Assembly: GCA_017590115.1 (NCBI GenBank)
Contig: JAGGNK010007004.1
Coordinates: 8,492,418 to 8,556,417, forward strand
Reading direction: 5' to 3'
DNA: 64,000 nt
Source of the DNA: Montifringilla adamsi
Lineage: Eukaryota > Chordata > Aves > Passeriformes > Passeridae
Positions 59,079 through 64,000 of the stretch are shown one piece after another. Under the pieces are notes generated by a model. It was not told where the DNA came from. It saw only the letters and a program-made list of their open reading frames with translations, and did not search any database. Position numbers and translations under genes: made by a program. Positions within the stretch are counted from its first letter, which is position 1, and each line of letters starts with the position of its first letter.

Positions 59079-61628
59079 CCCTGCTTGAAATTATCAGCCC
59101 ATCTTTACTTATAGGGTGGTGAGAGAGGCAAAGTGAGAGGGAGTGTTGTTATTGGGAGGAGCACAGGCATTATGGTGATGGAGATTTAGATAGCAAGACA
59201 TGTAGGTACTAGAAAAGTTCCAGGCAGTTCTTGTAGGACTTGACCAGGAGTTCAGAAACCCAAGATCCAGTCTACACCCCAGGCCAACCTCTGTGCACTG
59301 AGCACAAGTCACTTCCTGGATGAGCCTTATCAATATTTCTTAACCACGTGGATCACATAATCTGGCATTTCTTGTCTTTCTGACATGAAATCACTTGAAA
59401 TTGGACAGGTTTCAGTCTTGGAATAAAACAGAAGATACAAAGCAACAAAAAGCTAAGAGTAATCTAATCTGGGGGCTGAAATGTTGGCTATAGGAAGGAA
59501 GGAAGTTGTGTTGGAAAAGGAAGATTGGTCCCTGCTGGCAGAGGACAGGATGAGAGAAGATGGTGGTGGTACTTTGCATTTCCTAGCGCTGGCTCTTTGA
59601 GGATTGACAAGGACATGGCAGAACAAGGTTGGAAATGTGGTGTGCTGGTGGTGCCAGGAGGAAAAAGATGACTAGGAAGCAAAAGGATGATTGTCTGGGG
59701 ATCACTGGGAAGCCACTGTCTGGGCCTCTCTTTTAAGCTTGCACCATTTTAGCCAAACCCTGTAGCCAGATTGAGGGTTGGTCTGTGTGCAGATTTGTGC
59801 TGCTGTCAGAAAAACCAAACTCACAACATGCTCTGGCCACTGGGCAGCTGTCCTGGCCCTCATTTTGCTGTGTCCTGTTTCAGTGCAGGAAGCCCAGGAG
59901 AGGCTGACTTGTGAGCCTCTTGGGAAGGGAGAGCTGGGCCTTTGCACCAAGGGCTGTTGAACAGGTCAAATGAAAACTTCTGCCCTCGTTCCTTCTCTGC
60001 TCAGCACGGGACAAGTCCCTGGGGTTGCCTTTACACAACACACTCACTGGAACTCCCACAGCCTCTGAAGGTGCCACAGGACTTTGCACAACGCTCACCA
60101 GGTGGTTGGAGGGAGAAGCTGCAGAAGCACAGGGCGGTGTTACGTATTTAAATAGCCAAGATTACAAAACACCATTGTTTCCTCATTAAAACACAGAAAC
60201 CCAAAGCAAGTGAAATATTATCAGGCAGTGCTGATTGAGGGTGTAGCAGTTCTTGATTCTGACTGACTCAACGTGCTTTGCTCAGCCCTTTGGTTTTAGC
60301 CTGTCTGGCTTATCTGTCATTTGATGGATTTTACTGGCTTGCTGGTGTATTCCAGGCCTGATTAACAGCACTGCCACACATATTTTTAATGAGTTCTTGA
60401 AAAAGTCATGGCAAGTGGGGGGACTCTGGACTGCCTTGTCCAGATTTGGGGCCACAGTGCCCTGGTGCTGAGGGTGTCCGTCTGTCTGTTCAGCCACACT
60501 GAGCCACAGCATTTGATCCCAGATCAGCAAAACCCGCAGGCTTGGACGGTGCAGGAGAAACAACAACACAGCAAAGAACAGTTCATGACTTGATCTGGAA
60601 TTGCTCAGCACCTGGAAGGGCCTGAGCAATGTGTGGGGTGTGACAGCACAAACCAGTGCAGGAATGGGCTGTCCTGTGTGTGCAGGGCAGCAGAAGAGGC
60701 TGAAGGGACAATGAATTTGGCCAGATTTGTCTTTTTCTCCTTCCCAAGTTAGTGAATTTATTACATAATATGTTCTGTAGCTAAAGAGATGTCCATGGCC
60801 ATTTAAAACACTGACTGAGAACAGAAGACTGAGCAAAGCAGATTTCCCAAACCCGGAATCTCAGCAGTGGCCATTTTCCATTTCTTTCGTACTTGAAAAA
60901 TAAGCGAGAATTTTGAAAAATCAGCATGGCTACATCCCCAGGGGAGACTCAAATAAAGCATTAATTAAAGCAAAGAAAGGGAGGTGTCTTATTTGAACTC
61001 TGCTGAGCTGGATGGATTACCTATGAAAGCTGGCAGTGACAGGACAGCTGTGTGAAGAAGCCCGTGGCAGAAGCACCGGTGTCTTACACAAACAACAGGA
61101 GACAGGGCGGGAGGGAGACGCAAAGCCATAATTGCCAGATAGATTTCTTCCTCATGAGGCACTTGCTAAGTCAGCAGAAACCTGCCTCAATTTTCTGTTG
61201 CAAGGCACTGTGCTGTTAATTAAGGGGGGGAAAAAAAAGTCCAGCTATGCCTACTATCGCTTTTACAGCTCTTCAGCCTTATCCTGCAAGGAATTCTGCC
61301 AGGGACACCATTGTACACCATCTATATTTATATATATAATTTTTCTCCTCCATGTTTCTTCTTTTTTCATGTATCATTGCAGAAAAAAATACAGCAATAC
61401 TAAAAAGGGACGAGTATAAACATGAACATGGAGCTGTGGGAATATGAGAATGGCCTAGTGAGATTTCACTGTCCCAGCATTTAGTAGAACAATTTAAACC
61501 AGTGCTGCAGCTTAATTAAGATTTCGGATTGCTGGCTTTGTTGAGGTTCTAGAGGTAGAACTGGGAAGCCATGGAAATCTTTATACAACTTTCTGCTATA
61601 AGGGAAAACATATATTTTTCAGGTCAGA

Positions 61629-61681
61629 AAGCTAAAATCCATTAATGAAAGAGGAATAAGCTAAAATTCATTAATGAAATA
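61629..61681. repeat. 29-bp near-perfect tandem duplication
   Basis: The block gctaaaat-c/t-cattaatgaaa occurs twice with a 29-base period; the copies differ at one visible base. Confidence 0.88.
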
Positions 61682-61754
61682 CATAACACATGTGACTACT
61701 GAGAACCCCAGAGATTTAATTGCTTACAATAAGTAAGCAGCTACATCTACTTAT

Positions 61755-61910
61755 AATAGAATTGTACAAATCTTTGAGGTGGGAAAAGACCTTCAAGATC
61801 ATCATGTCCAACCTTTGATTTACTTTTATTCACCATGAACTGTGACTTTGATCTACTGGATCAATATAATCTATATGTCTAAGCCATATTTTAAAATGCC
61901 TGGGTTATTG
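61755..61910 (-). mobile_element. CR1 LINE, 3' end fragment (antisense, decayed)
   Basis: The plus strand reads atagaattgtacaaatcttt, gaggtgggaaaagaccttca and agatcatcatgtccaacctt, matching the reverse complement of the avian CR1 terminus (atagaatcatagaatcat...ttggaaaagaccttcaagatcat). The rest is strongly decayed and AT-rich, so the right boundary is approximate. The element is on the minus strand. Confidence 0.85.
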
Positions 61911-64000
61911 GCTGGGGTTATTGCCCCCAGTCTGGATGCCAGGGCCATGGATGCTTCCTCCTCCATGCTGAAGTGACCATTTTACTGCTTGCAGATTACA
62001 CAGGAGCAGAGGGAAAAAAGCAATAGCCCCAAGAAGAGGGTTTTATGCTGTGCTCCAGCTGAGGCATGGTGCACCCCATCAAAAAAAATGGGGTTCCTCA
62101 CCCTTCTTCCCCTTATCTCTGGCACAGTTAGCTGAAATGTCCATGGTAAGGCAAAAAAAATTTTTTTTTTTTTCCTAGGAATTTGAGCTAAGGTTTAATT
62201 ACTGTTAATAAGGATGTGGATTTTCTGTCCTGCAAAAAGATTAAGAAAAAATTCTCCAAGCCCCCAGACTGTGCCAAGCCTGGGTACAAGTAAATAGTTT
62301 CTTTGCCATGCAATCTAATTTTCCCCCTTTATTATTTGCTAATGATCTGCAGAAGGCAAAAATCTCTGTGAAATACATGATCCCCTCCCCTTTCATTTTG
62401 AAAACATGAGAAACCTCCATTCAAATATTTTTTTTGCTCATTATTCCTGAAAAATTCATCAAAATCAATGTGACTCCTTGTAGCGCAGCAGATCCTGCAA
62501 ATTTTGCCTGGGAAGGGACTTTTTGATGTAAGAGCTCCTGCCAGCTTTAGTTCAGACACTTGCACCTTAGCACATGCCAAAAGCACACGAAATCAGAGGA
62601 GGGGAAAGTAAGAGTTGCCCCACTGACCATCCTGGGGCTGTTTGGCCGCAGAGACATCACTGCTCTTTTGGGGCTTCACCTCCATCCCCAGCCCTGGAAG
62701 AAGAGGCAGAGGGGGGCAGGACCCGTGTGCACAAGGGGGTGATAGTGAAGATCTGCCCATCTGTGGTACCAGCCAAAATGCTGTGCCTTCCCCAGCCCTG
62801 CTCAGCGCTTCCCAGGGCCCTCCCCAGGCATTACTCAGCTCAGGGTGGTTTCAGTGCAGTGCCCTGGGTCAGAGCAGGGTTTTGGACGTGGCTCTGTTTG
62901 CCCACATCACTTGGGCATGGCCAGTGAATGTGGCAATCTGAAACACTGTTTGAAAGCCAGATGTGGTGCTCAGGAGTGGATCTGCTTGAGCAGCTGGGGT
63001 AGATTAAATCCTCTTGTTAGCCACAGGGCAGCATGGGGTGGCACTGGGTATGTTAGGCAGAGCTGAGAGAGGCTTTTGTGGTAAAACCAAAAACATTGCT
63101 GGCCCCCAAAGTCTGCAAAGGTTTGGGAACCTTTCAGTAAACCTGGATTGAGCAGATTTATAATTTCAAGGAGGAGCCTCTTAAAACACCCTGGTATATG
63201 CATGATTTTGAGCCTAGACCAGGTCACACTTGGCACTTTGGAAGTTTTGCTTTGGGTTTTTTGCATACAAATCCAAAACACAATGTAGACTCAGCAGGGA
63301 GGAACCGATGCAGACCAAAACTGCTGAGTTTTGCACAGCTCTAATTATAATCTCTTCACAGTGCTGGTTTTATTTATTATTGTTTGTACTGTGGTAGCAG
63401 TGCGGGGCTCCAACCAGCTCAGGGCTGCACTGTGGAAAAGGCAGGAGAGGGAGGCAGCATCCCCAGCCTCAAGAGTGCATATTCTAAATAAACAAAAAAT
63501 ATAAAGAATGAGGGAAAGACATAAAGCACGTAAGCAGAGCGATTAGGGGGTGCTGGCACGACAACACTTTTCTTTGTGTCTCTCTCACCCACACACAAAA
63601 TTGTATTTGTTTATCCTGTAAACTCTTTGGGGTCAGGGCTGCATTTTCCAAAATGTGTAGGGGGATGGGATGCAAGAAATGTGTGGAAAAATGAAGGTGC
63701 TGAGGGCAGCAGATCAGGAGCCCACGGGGCTGCTATGCCAGATTTTGGCAGCGAGGGTGGGAGCAGGAGGAAGGTGATGGGAGGGAGGGCAGAAGAGGAG
63801 ACTGACTGCCCTCCTTAGCTTGGGTCAGCTCAGAAAACCCACTCTGACAACCTGGGACAAGTCACCAGAGCACTCCATACTGCAGATTCCTCTAAGGTTG
63901 AGCAGGGCTAAAGTGGCATAATTCTTCCTTGGTGTAAAGTGCTTTGAGATACTCAGGTGAAAGGTGCTGGACGAATGCAAAGATTTATTTTTCATAAACC

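Larger units (their letters stand above)
50943..64000 (-). other. KCNQ1: Inferred last intron (3' portion) of the KCNQ1-like gene
   Basis: No exon of the same gene was found from the acceptor at 50,943 to the window end. In particular there is no match to the expected preceding exon, whose end should read like NRVEDK before a GT donor. Human KCNQ1 introns are very long, so an intron of more than 13 kb fits. The stretch holds an ATT-rich microsatellite, a CA microsatellite, one CR1 fragment and short duplications, and otherwise unique-looking non-coding DNA. If the exon assignment is wrong, this is intergenic. Confidence 0.5.

Noticed and set aside
1..64000. tRNA or rRNA genes, endogenous retrovirus LTR-gag-pol, DNA transposons, CRISPR-like arrays
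   Set aside because: I saw no cloverleaf with A/B boxes, no retroviral protease/polymerase reading frames, no paired LTRs and no regularly spaced repeats. A RepeatMasker and tRNAscan run would be needed to exclude decayed copies.

Overview
This is vertebrate nuclear DNA, most likely from a bird. The evidence is five recognisable fragments of CR1 LINEs (the dominant avian retrotransposon) in their typical avian forms, no sign of Alu, L1 or B1 elements, low repeat density, and one exon with canonical splice signals. There are no operons, ribosome binding sites or CRISPR arrays. Nearly all open reading frames here are chance frames or shadows of repeats.

Layout. Bases 1-1280 are a dense CpG island behind a homopolymer block; it is probably the promoter or first exon of a gene whose direction I cannot determine. 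A short candidate terminal exon follows at 1280. From about 1.6 to 49.7 kb the window is gene-poor intergenic DNA with CR1 fragments (4.1, 6.3, 16.2 and 46.8 kb), an orphan CpG-rich patch (18.1-18.4 kb), a remarkable A/C-only tract (20.4-20.65 kb), a poly-G tract (36.46 kb), several 22-29 bp tandem duplications, and one open candidate exon at 41.0-41.4 kb.

The one gene I can support is on the minus strand. A terminal coding exon at 50,942-50,787 is followed by a roughly 1 kb 3'UTR that ends at a poly(A) signal near 49,780. The exon starts in phase 0 and encodes 51 residues beginning VMQMDQKLDDIL. This matches the start of the last exon of KCNQ1 (helix D, the tetramerisation coiled coil of Kv7 channels) in both residue pattern and splice phase. 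I therefore read 50,943-64,000 as the 3' part of the last intron of a KCNQ1-type potassium-channel gene; no upstream exon was found there. The tail after the coiled coil is short and proline/glutamine-rich, unlike the human KCNQ1 end.

In the human arrangement the next gene past the 3' end of KCNQ1 is CDKN1C, in convergent orientation. The CpG island at the left edge could belong to the neighbouring gene, but no CDK-inhibitor domain is visible in the window, so this stays an inference.
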